Positions 48,186 through 57,092 of a stretch of 64,000 nucleotides of DNA are shown piece after piece. The notes under the pieces were generated by a model. The model worked only from the letters and a program-made list of their open reading frames with translations. It had not been told where the DNA came from and searched no databases. Both the position numbers and the translations under genes were made by a program. Numbering within the stretch: the first letter of the stretch is position 1; every line of letters starts with the position of its first letter. The DNA comes from UMGS1519 sp050951005 (lineage in GTDB: Bacteria > Actinomycetota > Coriobacteriia > Coriobacteriales > Eggerthellaceae). The stretch spans positions 62,001-126,000 of the forward strand of contig JBMNIP010000005.1 in assembly GCA_050951005.1 (NCBI GenBank). Direction: 5' to 3'.

Positions 48186-50420
48186 TTATCGGTGCAGGTA
48201 GGGATGATCGATGTTCTTGCGTTTCAACATCAGGTCGATGCTCTCGCGATGCGGGGCGGGAATCATCCCGGCATACTCGTCGGCGAATTCCTGGCCACGG
48301 TCTTCGACAAATATTGGCATACACGCGTGAAGGATATCCTCGTCGATGGCAAGCCCTAAATGGTCGTTATCGTAAAGGCGATAGACTGCATCAAGATATG
48401 GACGGGCGTAGACCCTCACCTCGTCGAGCTTTCCAGCATCAGCAGCTTCGAGGATCGCCTGCTTTCGCGGATAGATGCGTTCCCAAGCGGCGAAACGGTC
48501 GCTCGATAGACGGCGGATTGCCTGATAGCGCTCAGTCTTCTGTGTCAATAGGGCTATCTGATCTCGCACCTGCTTCAGCTGAGATCGCTTCTCTTTCAGG
48601 TGCTGACGTCGGTTGGCGAGGGTAATCATCACACCGCCTTTCATGCTATGGAAATCTGGGAAATGGATCTTCTCCTGAGCGGGCGGCTTTTTATCGGGGA
48701 TTCTGCTTAAATCGCGGACGGAGAACGGGATGCCATTTTCACCGCAGAAGCGCTTTGCACACAGCAGTACCATTCCGTTCATAGATGCTCCGGCAAGCTG
48801 TGCGAAAAGATGGGCGGCTGTATCGTCGTCCTTCGACCAACATGCGCATTCGGCGGCATACAGGCGCAGATAGTCGTCATCGGGATAGACGCTCCGCCAT
48901 TCGTTGATTTTCGACAGAGCTGCAGCCGCCGCATCCGGTGCTCCTGCAGCGTTGCGGGCAAGCAGATAGGCATGGCCGACCTTTGCGTGCCGAGATGCAG
49001 GGCAGGCGTCATCGAGCAATTTGGTGCAGGCTGCTGCCCAATCGTCGTCATAGCTGTCGATAGCTTCGTACAAATCGCCTGTTCGGGCAAGGACGACATC
49101 GAGTATCTGGTCGATTGGCAGCGCTCCGTATACGCATCTGTCCGGGTCATGCTGCTGGAGCGATATTATCTTTTCTACGGTCCAGAAATCGGGGCGAGTG
49201 AGGTAATGGCTCCACAGAGCCGCTGAGAGCAGCAATTGGTTGAAGGGCATTGCGATCCGCCAATATTTCATACGATAGGTTTGCTGGTATCGAAATACCG
49301 TTTCTGTCTCCTCGCATATGGAACGTATCTCATTGAGATCTAAATCCGGGCTTGCAAGATTCTCGGCAGATATCGCCTGACGATACCGTGGAAGCTCATC
49401 CCGGAACGATTGGTTAATCTCGTCCGCCTTCATCTCGCCCTTCATACCCCAGAAGAGCGGTTCGGCATCTGACTGGAGCATCATCTCATCCATTTTCAGC
49501 TGCTTGAGCTCATCGAAGTCTGCCATCGCCTCTGCCGAATCTATGAACTGCATGTAATCTTCGGCGAATTTTGAACCAGGGATATTCAGGTTTGCACAGC
49601 TATAGGCATGGAAACGTTCTCCAGTCGGGAATATTCGCCACCCGTTACCGTAGAACCGCCGAAAGAACGGCAGATAGCCATTCGGTACCGCAAACTCATG
49701 CGAGCCGAATGGCATATACACGGGATGTTCGAACCAGGCGGTATCAAGTACGGGGTAACCTTCATATGCTCCCCCGCTGCTGTGTATGCATTTGCTTGAA
49801 TATGGGGGCATCTTGCTGCGGAACTGGTTTTCGCAATATTTCAGTGCTGCTTGCCTGCCCTGGTCCTGCTCAATCTTCTTTGCAATGAGCCAACGCTCGC
49901 GGAATAGCGGCGAGCGGAATTTGCAACGCCGTTTAACATGGCATTGCATTTCTTCCCATACCAGGAAATCCGTAATGCAATCCCGTTGGGCCTCAGGCTC
50001 TTCTGGAACAGGATACAGGATGAAGACGTCGATGAAGACGCCGTTAGCACCTCTGTTGAACGATGAGGTGGACAGGGCGCAGGAGGTATTTTCATTGATG
50101 AACCTTCCGAAAACGAGAGAATAATCGTCTTCGACCGAGCGGTCGACCAGCCGGTACCCATCCGGCAATTCGCCTGCACGCGAGAGTGCTTGCAGCTTCA
50201 GATAATCATCTTCGAACATGACGATGTCGGCATCGTTATCCCAGGGAATCATTCCTTCGTGTCTGATGGCACCGAGCAAACCGCCGAAAGCAAGAGAGTA
50301 ACGCAACCCGTGTTTCCGACATATCGAATCGATGACGGCAAGCTGCTCTTCGATGGCTTGATGCCAATCCTTTGCTTTATGGCCATCGGGTGCATAGGAG
50401 AAGCTGTCAACCGGGATCAT
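48186..50420 (-). CDS. LicD-family phosphotransferase, large paralog
   Basis: A 744-aa paralog of the convergent LicD gene next to it, with the same architecture. An N-terminal LicD domain (FGGLLGAIRHEGMIPWDNDA near 46-65, then DIVMFEDDY) also has the D-N-D variant of the metal motif. A long helical part follows, then the shared C-terminal block (IYPRKQAILEAADAGKLDEV and a final IDHPYL). The pair faces each other across a 280-base gap with no gene. The start at 50420 has GGAGG 6 bases upstream; the longer frame to 50531 is not supported. The two proteins may act on different residues of one polymer. Confidence 0.88.
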   Translation of the reverse strand: MIPVDSFSYAPDGHKAKDWHQAIEEQLAVIDSICRKHGLRYSLAFGGLLGAIRHEGMIPWDNDADIVMFEDDYLKLQALSRAGELPDGYRLVDRSVEDDYSLVFGRFINENTSCALSTSSFNRGANGVFIDVFILYPVPEEPEAQRDCITDFLVWEEMQCHVKRRCKFRSPLFRERWLIAKKIEQDQGRQAALKYCENQFRSKMPPYSSKCIHSSGGAYEGYPVLDTAWFEHPVYMPFGSHEFAVPNGYLPFFRRFYGNGWRIFPTGERFHAYSCANLNIPGSKFAEDYMQFIDSAEAMADFDELKQLKMDEMMLQSDAEPLFWGMKGEMKADEINQSFRDELPRYRQAISAENLASPDLDLNEIRSICEETETVFRYQQTYRMKYWRIAMPFNQLLLSAALWSHYLTRPDFWTVEKIISLQQHDPDRCVYGALPIDQILDVVLARTGDLYEAIDSYDDDWAAACTKLLDDACPASRHAKVGHAYLLARNAAGAPDAAAAALSKINEWRSVYPDDDYLRLYAAECACWSKDDDTAAHLFAQLAGASMNGMVLLCAKRFCGENGIPFSVRDLSRIPDKKPPAQEKIHFPDFHSMKGGVMITLANRRQHLKEKRSQLKQVRDQIALLTQKTERYQAIRRLSSDRFAAWERIYPRKQAILEAADAGKLDEVRVYARPYLDAVYRLYDNDHLGLAIDEDILHACMPIFVEDRGQEFADEYAGMIPAPHRESIDLMLKRKNIDHPYLHR

Positions 50421-50547
50421 AGATGCCTCCTTCAAAGGAGCTTGGAGATATTCCACAATTATAGCGAATGGTTCCGCCGGTCTGTTCCCGCTCGAAAGGC
50501 ATCCATGGCATTCAGCGCCGAGAGCCATCAATGAACGGGGAACGCCA

Positions 50548-51765
50548 TTAGGCCACCTTCTCCATCGGATGGGAACGCGGCTTCGTTACCTTCTTTGTCC
50601 AATCCGAGCATTTCTTCACCAAATCATTCGGTCCCTTAGGCCATGCGAGCAGCGGGGTCAGAACGGCGGCAATGATGAACGGCGACAGGGTTATCCATGG
50701 TTCGGTGGAGATGAATCCTCCGTACACGTGGTAATTCTTAAAGCAATACAGGATCAGGATGTGGAAGATATATACCTGGAAACTCCGCTGGCCCATAAAT
50801 GTGAGGAAGCACTTATCCTTGGGGCATAATAGGGTAACAACCATGCCCATTGCAAACACAGACGGGTAGAGAACCAATCTCAAGACCACCAGAAACGGTA
50901 TGCTGATATCCCAGTGGACCGACAGCACGGTAAGCAAATTCATCCCAGTGGAAAGACGTTTGATCGCAGTCAATTGATCATCGGAGAAGCAGAGGAACAG
51001 GACGAGAAATATCAAAGCCAACGTAACCGCTGCAAGGATGATCCGCATCTGTTCCCCAACACGCGACTGAATTGCGTCGACGAACTTTGTGATGTTGTCG
51101 GGTCCCAGATAAAAGCCCATGGCAAAATACGGCAGGTAGACGAAGAACCTTGAGAGGCTCAACGTTCCTGCTTCCTCGAGGAACAAGCCGCTCCCGACTG
51201 CAAGGGCGATCGACACCAGGATGAACGAAACCGGACGAACCGAGCCCATGATTGGGACCATCAACATGAATAGCGCCAATACGAGCATGAACCAAGGAGC
51301 CGAGGTGATAACGAAAGGATTGACCCCCGGCATCTTCTGGAAAACCAGGATATCCAACAGCACTATCAACAGAAGGAACACGCCATACAGGATGAGATAA
51401 AGCAATACCTTGTCCGATGGGGCCTGGTGGCGCTTGTACCATGCTTTGCCAGCGAATATGCCCGAGCAAAAAAGGAAGAGCGGCATGTGGAACAGATAGA
51501 TGAACGTCAATACCGTCGTGAGGAAATGAGAATCGACGATCATCCCGGCTTTTCCAGTGAAGTGGCCGAGCACCACCAAGAAGATGGCAATGCCCTTCAT
51601 ATTGTCGAAAAGCGCGATACGCGGCTTCTTCTTCGGTGAAGAGCTTAGTCCTTCATCGCGTTTGCCTCTCGGTACCGGCTTGTCATGGTGGGCCGATGTA
51701 CCTTGATAATCGGGGGTGCGGACGTCAGCGGATGAATGTACCTGGCGAGCTCCCTGAGCACTCAA
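50548..51765 (-). CDS. Acyltransferase family 3 membrane protein
   Basis: A 405-aa membrane protein with about ten helices and the acyltransferase-3 opening motif ALFDNMKGIAIFLVVLGHFT near 51-70, where the histidine is the catalytic residue. Such enzymes O-acetylate (or otherwise acylate) surface glycans. Residues 1-48 are a polar, basic cytosolic leader. The start is TTG 51765 with AGGAGG 6 bases upstream. It lies between two licD genes, probably decorating the same polymer. Confidence 0.9.
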   Translation of the reverse strand: MSAQGARQVHSSADVRTPDYQGTSAHHDKPVPRGKRDEGLSSSPKKKPRIALFDNMKGIAIFLVVLGHFTGKAGMIVDSHFLTTVLTFIYLFHMPLFLFCSGIFAGKAWYKRHQAPSDKVLLYLILYGVFLLLIVLLDILVFQKMPGVNPFVITSAPWFMLVLALFMLMVPIMGSVRPVSFILVSIALAVGSGLFLEEAGTLSLSRFFVYLPYFAMGFYLGPDNITKFVDAIQSRVGEQMRIILAAVTLALIFLVLFLCFSDDQLTAIKRLSTGMNLLTVLSVHWDISIPFLVVLRLVLYPSVFAMGMVVTLLCPKDKCFLTFMGQRSFQVYIFHILILYCFKNYHVYGGFISTEPWITLSPFIIAAVLTPLLAWPKGPNDLVKKCSDWTKKVTKPRSHPMEKVA

Positions 51766-51876
51766 AAAGAACCTCCTCTGATAAAAAGCGATACGCTTCG
51801 GAAAAATTCGAATTGATTTTGCAATCGTAATGCGAAATGCGGACGGTATGGAATACCTCTGATAAACCTACAGAAC

Positions 51877-51905
51877 CCCCAGGTGGGCTGATTGCTCACC
51901 TGGGG
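51877..51905 (-). terminator. Terminator of the tagD-to-licD operon
   Basis: CCCCAGGTG (51877-51885) pairs exactly with CACCTGGGG (51897-51905). On the minus strand the hairpin is followed by GTTCTGT. It lies 45 bases after the licD stop at 51951. Confidence 0.75.
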
Positions 51906-51950
51906 TGCGGTTCATAATCGGCGCAAATGGAACAGCGGACGCCCAAAGGC

Positions 51951-53774
51951 TTATCCCCATTGCACCGTATCGTCCATGTTCTCCGCCTCGCGTCCGCCTC
52001 CGATTCCTTCTGCGTCTGACCAAAGAAGCAGGTCATGTCCTGCTCTTTGATGTGGATAGGGCATGACCTGGTAGTCTCCATATTGCATATCCAGGAACAC
52101 TTCGGGACGGCGTGGGATCTCGACCTCGATCTCATCGAAATGCACACGTTGGGTTGGGAATAAGTCGTCTACCTTGGCCATGGTGTATGAGGGTACGAAA
52201 CTGGCCACAAAAATCAGACCCAATGCCTCATGGTCCGCATCGTAGCGTGTGACGATCTCATCGTAGGCGGCCTGAGTGCGTTCCAAGGGAATGCTGGTGT
52301 AATAGTGTGCAAGAATCCGACCGACTGCTTGGGCGATATAGTAGTCCATATCTTTTCTGTCGGATGGGAATTCATGCCACTGTGCCGGCGGATACTGCCT
52401 GTTGACTATGTGGTTATGCTCCTTCGAAGCGGCAATCGCCTCGCTTTTGAACGCCGACTGATCGCTGACCCCATTCGGGATGTAGTCGAAGGGGAACACA
52501 TCAACGCAAATACCCTTCTGGAACGGCCGGAATTTGTTGTACTCGGTGATGTAGGTTGAATTCAGCATGCGCACTTTGGAGAACAGATAGGGAATCGTCG
52601 GATCGGTCTCGCGGGTTTGCAAAAAGAAGCGATCAGAATCGATGAGCGCACCGGCTTTGGCTTTGAAGATCTCATAATCCTCTCGCAGCATGCCGATATC
52701 GATGTCGTCATCCCATGGGATGAATCCCCCATGGCGTACGTGCCCGAGCATCGTGCCCCCGCAAGCGAAATAGCGAATCCCGAGCTTGTGGCAAACGCGA
52801 TCAATCTCAGCTACGATTGCCATCGCATCTTCTTGCAGGCGTCTCAGCTCGGGAGTCGTTTCGATGATCGGCTCCTTCGCCCAGATATCGGGCCGCATCG
52901 GACAGCGAACCTGGATGCCGGCAAACGGCATCCACTGCGTAGGCCCGATATCCGATTTCGGCAAGGTTATCGAACGCCAGCCGCTCACGCGCGTAATCAT
53001 CTGGGTATCGCGGCCTTGGTAGCGCTGTGCAAGGGCATGCATGCCCCAGGAAGCGCAACGCAGTGGCAGCAACCGATAGAGTGGTGCTAGGGCGGTCCCG
53101 ACCCACTCTGTTCCCCTTCCCGAGCTTCCGCTTTTGCTGACAAGGTCATGTCCGGCTTCATCGCCATCGGGAACCGCGCGAATGGCGATGGTCCGTTTGA
53201 AGGTCTCATTGCGCCGTTTCATCTGACGGAAGAACTTCTTACGGGTGAAGAAGTCGTCGGGGACTTCGTCGAAAACGGTCACTGCGAAACTTCCACGGAC
53301 CGCAAGCGGCATGCTGTTCGATCCGTACACGAAGTCCTCTCCCCTTTTGACCCGTGCATGATGCTTGGAATTGACATGGGCATATATACGACGGGTTCTC
53401 GTCCCTTCGAAATACGGCTGGAATTCCCACGGCAGTTCCTGACGTTCTCGGTCGGTTAGCGAGCGGTATGCCGTTTCCATACATTGGTAATCGGCTCTGG
53501 GCATGCCGAAAGTAATCGACGCGGAACCAGGCAGGAAATCCTGATAGGAAACGACCCCTCTCAGGGTATCGTCGTAGACGAACCAAAGCGCCCCATGCTC
53601 CTCGCAGAAATCGGAAAATTGCTTCAAAAGGCGCACATTTTCCCTGCGCTGGGCTTCCAGTTTCGCAGCAGAACGAACGAGATTGAACGCTTTTGTCTCC
53701 ATATAATCGGAACCGTACATACGGTTGATTAGATCGAGCTCTTCTTCCGTTCGAAGGGTGGGGATATCTGCCAT
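51951..53774 (-). CDS. LicD-family phosphotransferase with degenerate N-terminal LicD copy
   Basis: A 607-aa protein made of two LicD-like halves. The second half (from about residue 310) is canonical: GGTMLGHVRHGGFIPWDDDI near 344-363, DIGMLREDY, GICVDVFPFDYIP near 428. The first half keeps the outline (FVYDDTLRGVVSYQDFLPGS near 65-84, then ITFGMPRADY) but has lost the W-D-D-D-x-D metal site, so it is probably inactive and structural. It is the last gene of the operon that starts at tagD, 30 bases after the GatZ-like gene. The canonical half is likely a polyol-phosphate or phosphocholine transferase. Confidence 0.88.
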   Translation of the reverse strand: MADIPTLRTEEELDLINRMYGSDYMETKAFNLVRSAAKLEAQRRENVRLLKQFSDFCEEHGALWFVYDDTLRGVVSYQDFLPGSASITFGMPRADYQCMETAYRSLTDRERQELPWEFQPYFEGTRTRRIYAHVNSKHHARVKRGEDFVYGSNSMPLAVRGSFAVTVFDEVPDDFFTRKKFFRQMKRRNETFKRTIAIRAVPDGDEAGHDLVSKSGSSGRGTEWVGTALAPLYRLLPLRCASWGMHALAQRYQGRDTQMITRVSGWRSITLPKSDIGPTQWMPFAGIQVRCPMRPDIWAKEPIIETTPELRRLQEDAMAIVAEIDRVCHKLGIRYFACGGTMLGHVRHGGFIPWDDDIDIGMLREDYEIFKAKAGALIDSDRFFLQTRETDPTIPYLFSKVRMLNSTYITEYNKFRPFQKGICVDVFPFDYIPNGVSDQSAFKSEAIAASKEHNHIVNRQYPPAQWHEFPSDRKDMDYYIAQAVGRILAHYYTSIPLERTQAAYDEIVTRYDADHEALGLIFVASFVPSYTMAKVDDLFPTQRVHFDEIEVEIPRRPEVFLDMQYGDYQVMPYPHQRAGHDLLLWSDAEGIGGGREAENMDDTVQWG

Positions 53775-53804
53775 GGGAATACCTTTCGAGTCAAATAGAT
53801 TGTG

Positions 53805-55139
53805 CTAGCGGATGTGCGCCGAGTCCTCGGGTGCGCCCATGCCGCAATAATCTGTGGCCTGCAGGTAGCCGTCGATGACGTCACCGATATGGTCCCAGAT
53901 CAAATCGGCTGCTTCGTTTTGAACCTGCCCGCGGCGTACATGGTAATACTGGTTCGGTAGATACTGGCTTAGCATGCAATGGGGAATCACATTTCCCGAA
54001 AGATTGTCTACGAGTTTGTCACGGGCCTCTTCCACCTCGCGCTGGGTTAGGTAGTAACGGGAGCGATCGTAGAAGCTATACGCACGCGCTATGCGCTTCT
54101 CGTTCTCGGTACCGTGGTAATAGTCCTGCCAGTGGCTGGGGTCTTCGAGCATCTTTCGTTCCAACGTCTCACGGAAATTCGACCATTTCTCCGGTTGTTC
54201 CGCATATACCTCGCGCTCGATCTGCTCCAGGGCGAACATGGCTTCACGGAAGGCAAAGGTCAGAGCTGGTCCGACCTTCAAGATCGCCCCTCCGTCTTCG
54301 CACATCCGACGGAGATTGCGCATGGTTTGGTAGTCTGATGAATGGCATTCGATGCACAACGGCTCCTTGCGCATGGCGGCTACCAAGTCTGCTGCCCGGG
54401 AACGGGAATACTCGTCGATCTTGAATTCGTGGAACTCGACACCCATTTCGACAACAAGGCCCAGAACGCGGCTGAAGGCATCCTGCAGGCCATAGCCTTC
54501 GATGGCCTCCTTGTAGATGCGGATGGTATTGGTTGCATCCTCGGCGGTGGTTACCCCCATTTTACCTGCATTGAAATCTCCGCCTGGTACGGGAACCTCA
54601 GATCCGATGATGTACACGGGTTGCGGAGCACCGGGATGGGAGGAAAGATACTCCTGATACGCATCTTCGGCTGCGGCCATAAGCCGGGCGCCGCGTTCGG
54701 CGCATGTCGCCGTCTTGAAGGGCTTATCCGGGTCGTCGGAAGCAACGCGCATACTCGTGTCCAGATGGATCTTTCGGTATCCGGCCAGAACGCAGCTACG
54801 CACGAGCTCTTCGGCATTTGCCATGGCTTCGTCTTCATCCTTATCAACCCACGGCAGGGGCCCCAGGTGGTCGCCGCCGATTATCACGTGATTGCTGGGA
54901 ACGCACATGTCATCGGCTAGGTTGTATACGAACTCTGCGAACGTTGCCGGGACCATCCCGGTATAGCCGCCCATTTGATTCACCTGGTTCGAAGTCGACT
55001 CGATGAGCGCCGGGGTGTTCGTCTTATACGATTTCAACAGCACAGCTCGGATCACGTCGGCATTTGCTGAGCAGCAGGAATAAATGCCCACTCGCCGCCC
55101 CGACTTGTTCTTTTTTACTATCTCCTGCAATGGATTCAT
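53805..55139 (-). CDS. GatZ/KbaZ-family protein (putative tagatose-6-phosphate 4-epimerase)
   Basis: A 444-aa TIM-barrel protein of the Tagatose_6_P_K family (GatZ, KbaZ, AgaZ). Typical segments are GRRVGIYSCCSANADVIRAV near 14, PALIESTSNQVNQMGGYTGM near 43, VIIGGDHLGPLPW near 85, KIHLDTSMRVASDDPDKP near 122 and YIIGSEVPVPGGD near 176. The family is known as the non-catalytic partner of tagatose-bisphosphate aldolase, but some members have been reported to be D-tagatose-6-phosphate 4-epimerases. No class II aldolase (GatY/KbaY) is in the window, so a stand-alone epimerase role is likelier here. AAGGAG 6 bases upstream supports the start. Confidence 0.88.
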   Translation of the reverse strand: MNPLQEIVKKNKSGRRVGIYSCCSANADVIRAVLLKSYKTNTPALIESTSNQVNQMGGYTGMVPATFAEFVYNLADDMCVPSNHVIIGGDHLGPLPWVDKDEDEAMANAEELVRSCVLAGYRKIHLDTSMRVASDDPDKPFKTATCAERGARLMAAAEDAYQEYLSSHPGAPQPVYIIGSEVPVPGGDFNAGKMGVTTAEDATNTIRIYKEAIEGYGLQDAFSRVLGLVVEMGVEFHEFKIDEYSRSRAADLVAAMRKEPLCIECHSSDYQTMRNLRRMCEDGGAILKVGPALTFAFREAMFALEQIEREVYAEQPEKWSNFRETLERKMLEDPSHWQDYYHGTENEKRIARAYSFYDRSRYYLTQREVEEARDKLVDNLSGNVIPHCMLSQYLPNQYYHVRRGQVQNEAADLIWDHIGDVIDGYLQATDYCGMGAPEDSAHIR

Positions 55140-55159
55140 AGAGAACTCCTTACTTCAAG

Positions 55160-55175
55160 GGGAGCTTCCGCTCCC
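55160..55175. repeat. Intercistronic hairpin between the GatD-like and GatZ-like genes
   Basis: GGGAGC (55160-55165) and GCTCCC (55170-55175) around TTCC (GGAA on the RNA strand) lie just before the AAGGAG of the GatZ-like gene. No T-tract, so more likely an RNA-stability or coupling element than a terminator. Confidence 0.4.
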
Positions 55176-55191
55176 GAAAATATATGCTCAG

Positions 55192-56247
55192 TTAGCTTTG
55201 CTGCCAGGAATCGATGATAATTTTGCCCTTCGCTTTATGGGGAGGTTCGAAGGTCTTGAAGGCTTCGGCAATGTCTGCCAGGTTGTAGATGCGGTCGATC
55301 ATCGAAGGATCAACCCTCATGATGCCACGGCCGAAGAATTCGTTGACCTTGGCCCATTCGATGCCGGGCCAGGGATGAGAATACGACATCCACGCACCGG
55401 TGACCGTGAGCTCCTTCCTGTTGATCAGCTCCCACTGGGGAACCGAGAAGGAAACCGGAGCTTTCGGCGTCCCGATAAAGCAGACTGTTGCACGATTCGC
55501 GGCAACGGCCAGAGAATCGATGATGGTGGAAGGCGTCCCTGCCGTATCGAAGACATAATCGAAGGCCCGGCCATCGTTCAAACCGAATGCTTTTTCCTGC
55601 CAGCCTTCTTCTGAAGTGTCCACCAACCGGTTGAGCCCGACAGTTGCCGCTTGCTTCAGGCGAGCGGTGCTGTGGTTGGAAACCACGACGCGCGAAGCGC
55701 CATAACCCACCAGCTCTTGCGCTGTCAGGATGCCGATGGTACCGGCTCCGATGACGATGGCGTTTGAACCAGCGGTGAAGCGAGCTAGCTCGATGCCGTG
55801 TATGCCGATGGATGCCGGCTCGAAGAAGGCAGCCTCGAGATCGGAAACGTCGTCGCCCAAGGGGAAGATGTTCTGCACGGGAACGGCTACGTATTCGGCC
55901 ATCGTTCCGGGGCGCCGAGATCCGATAAAGCTGTAGTCCTTGCACAGGCTGAAATGACCTGCCCTGCACTCATCGCAGGCTCTGCAGGGAACCAATGGCA
56001 GTATCGAAACGCGCGTTCCGATAAGTGCAGCATCCACCCCAGCACCAACCTCGCATACCGTTCCCGAGGCTTCATGTCCGAGAGTTTGCGGGAACGAATG
56101 GACGGTTCCTTTCAACACCCGCGGCACATCCGATCCACATACGCCCGTATAGTGAACCTTGACCACCACTTCTCCATTCTGAGGTTTTGGGTTGGGCTGA
56201 TCGAGGTAGACGATCTTGTTTACGGCTTCGACTTGCGTGCCTTTCAT
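55192..56247 (-). CDS. Zinc-dependent polyol-phosphate dehydrogenase, GatD-like
   Basis: A 351-aa medium-chain dehydrogenase/reductase. Catalytic zinc residues are in GVCGSDVPRV near 36 and LGHEASG near 56. The structural zinc is bound by CRACDECRAGHFSLC near 87. The NAD(P) fold has AIVIGAGTIGILTAQELVGY near 163. IGSRRPGTMAEYVAVP near 107 and ELTVTGAWMSYSHPWPGIEW near 282-301 are especially like galactitol-1-phosphate 5-dehydrogenase (GatD). TarJ-type ribulose-5-P reductases are the main alternative. Placed 9 bases after a CDP-alditol-type cytidylyltransferase gene, it probably works in the reductive direction to supply a polyol phosphate. AGGAG precedes the ATG. Confidence 0.88.
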   Translation of the reverse strand: MKGTQVEAVNKIVYLDQPNPKPQNGEVVVKVHYTGVCGSDVPRVLKGTVHSFPQTLGHEASGTVCEVGAGVDAALIGTRVSILPLVPCRACDECRAGHFSLCKDYSFIGSRRPGTMAEYVAVPVQNIFPLGDDVSDLEAAFFEPASIGIHGIELARFTAGSNAIVIGAGTIGILTAQELVGYGASRVVVSNHSTARLKQAATVGLNRLVDTSEEGWQEKAFGLNDGRAFDYVFDTAGTPSTIIDSLAVAANRATVCFIGTPKAPVSFSVPQWELINRKELTVTGAWMSYSHPWPGIEWAKVNEFFGRGIMRVDPSMIDRIYNLADIAEAFKTFEPPHKAKGKIIIDSWQQS

Positions 56248-56256
56248 GGACGGCTC

Positions 56257-56988
56257 CTAGAAATAGTAATTATGGAAGAGCTTCACGAACGCATCCATAT
56301 CATTGCGGTACGTGATCTTCAGGTTGATAAGATTGGTCGGGATGATCTGCATCGGGATGTCATTCGCCAGGGCCAATGCGCCGGCCGAAGTGAAGCGGTC
56401 AAGCTCCTCGGGTGTCATACCGCGGTATAGCGGCCAGATCAAGCCGAACTTGAAGGCTTCCGGACTTGCGCCGGAGACCACTGTTTGACGCGGGATGACA
56501 CGCTCGAGCATATTGGTATCCGGATTCATGCCGTAGACAGTGTCATACTGGCAGGCGCCCATCGTGGCACCTCCGTACCGTTCGACCGCTTCGGCCAGGG
56601 CGTCCAAATGCTCGTCATCCACATATGGGTGAGTGGTGTCGTGGATAAAGACCAAATCGTTATCGGAGGCGGTTTTCGCCGCCTCTTGTAGCCCGTTCTT
56701 CACCGACTCTGAGCGGCTGCTGCCACCGGCCACAACGGTGAAATCAAGTCCTTCGAGATGCAAGCCGGTAACCCACTCATCAGCATATTCCACCCAATCG
56801 GCGTTGCAGACGATGATCATCTTGTCGGCAAAACGGAGCTCTGCATACTTCTCAACCAAATAGCTGAACGTTGGTTTGCCTTCGACTTTGACGAACTGTT
56901 TCGGTATCGGAGCACCGAAACGCGTACCGGAGCCGCCCATCATGAGCAGCAGGTAATGCTTCGGTTGGGTTTTCTGTGTTTCAGTCAA
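56257..56988 (-). CDS. IspD/TarI-family cytidylyltransferase (putative polyol-phosphate activating)
   Basis: A 243-aa cytidylyltransferase. The CTP-binding loop is LLLMMGGSGTRFGAPIPKQF near 13-32. VVAGGSSRSESVKNGLQEA near 88 is the second signature, and FIHDTTHPYVDDEHL near 115 replaces the usual HDAARPFV of IspD. These differences and the context (tagF, licD, polyol dehydrogenase) point to a TarI-like enzyme making CDP-polyol rather than the MEP-pathway enzyme. I chose TTG 56988, after AGGAAGGG; this gives the normal family length. The longer frame to 57108 overlaps tagF. Confidence 0.88.
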   Translation of the reverse strand: MTETQKTQPKHYLLLMMGGSGTRFGAPIPKQFVKVEGKPTFSYLVEKYAELRFADKMIIVCNADWVEYADEWVTGLHLEGLDFTVVAGGSSRSESVKNGLQEAAKTASDNDLVFIHDTTHPYVDDEHLDALAEAVERYGGATMGACQYDTVYGMNPDTNMLERVIPRQTVVSGASPEAFKFGLIWPLYRGMTPEELDRFTSAGALALANDIPMQIIPTNLINLKITYRNDMDAFVKLFHNYYF

Positions 56989-57092
56989 TGGGAATCCCTT
57001 CCTCGTATGGTCAGTGTATGCAGGCGAGATGATGGACTGCCTGGAAATTCGGCATTGCCGAACCGTTCCTTGGACCCTCTCTACGGCCCGGG

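Noticed and set aside
53805..55139. Galactitol/tagatose catabolic operon
   Set aside because: No PTS, tagatose-6-P kinase or class II aldolase is present, and the genes are embedded between tagF and licD.
56257..56988. MEP-pathway IspD
   Set aside because: Key segments differ from IspD (HDTTHPYV instead of HDAARPFV) and the gene is inside a teichoic acid operon without ispF.
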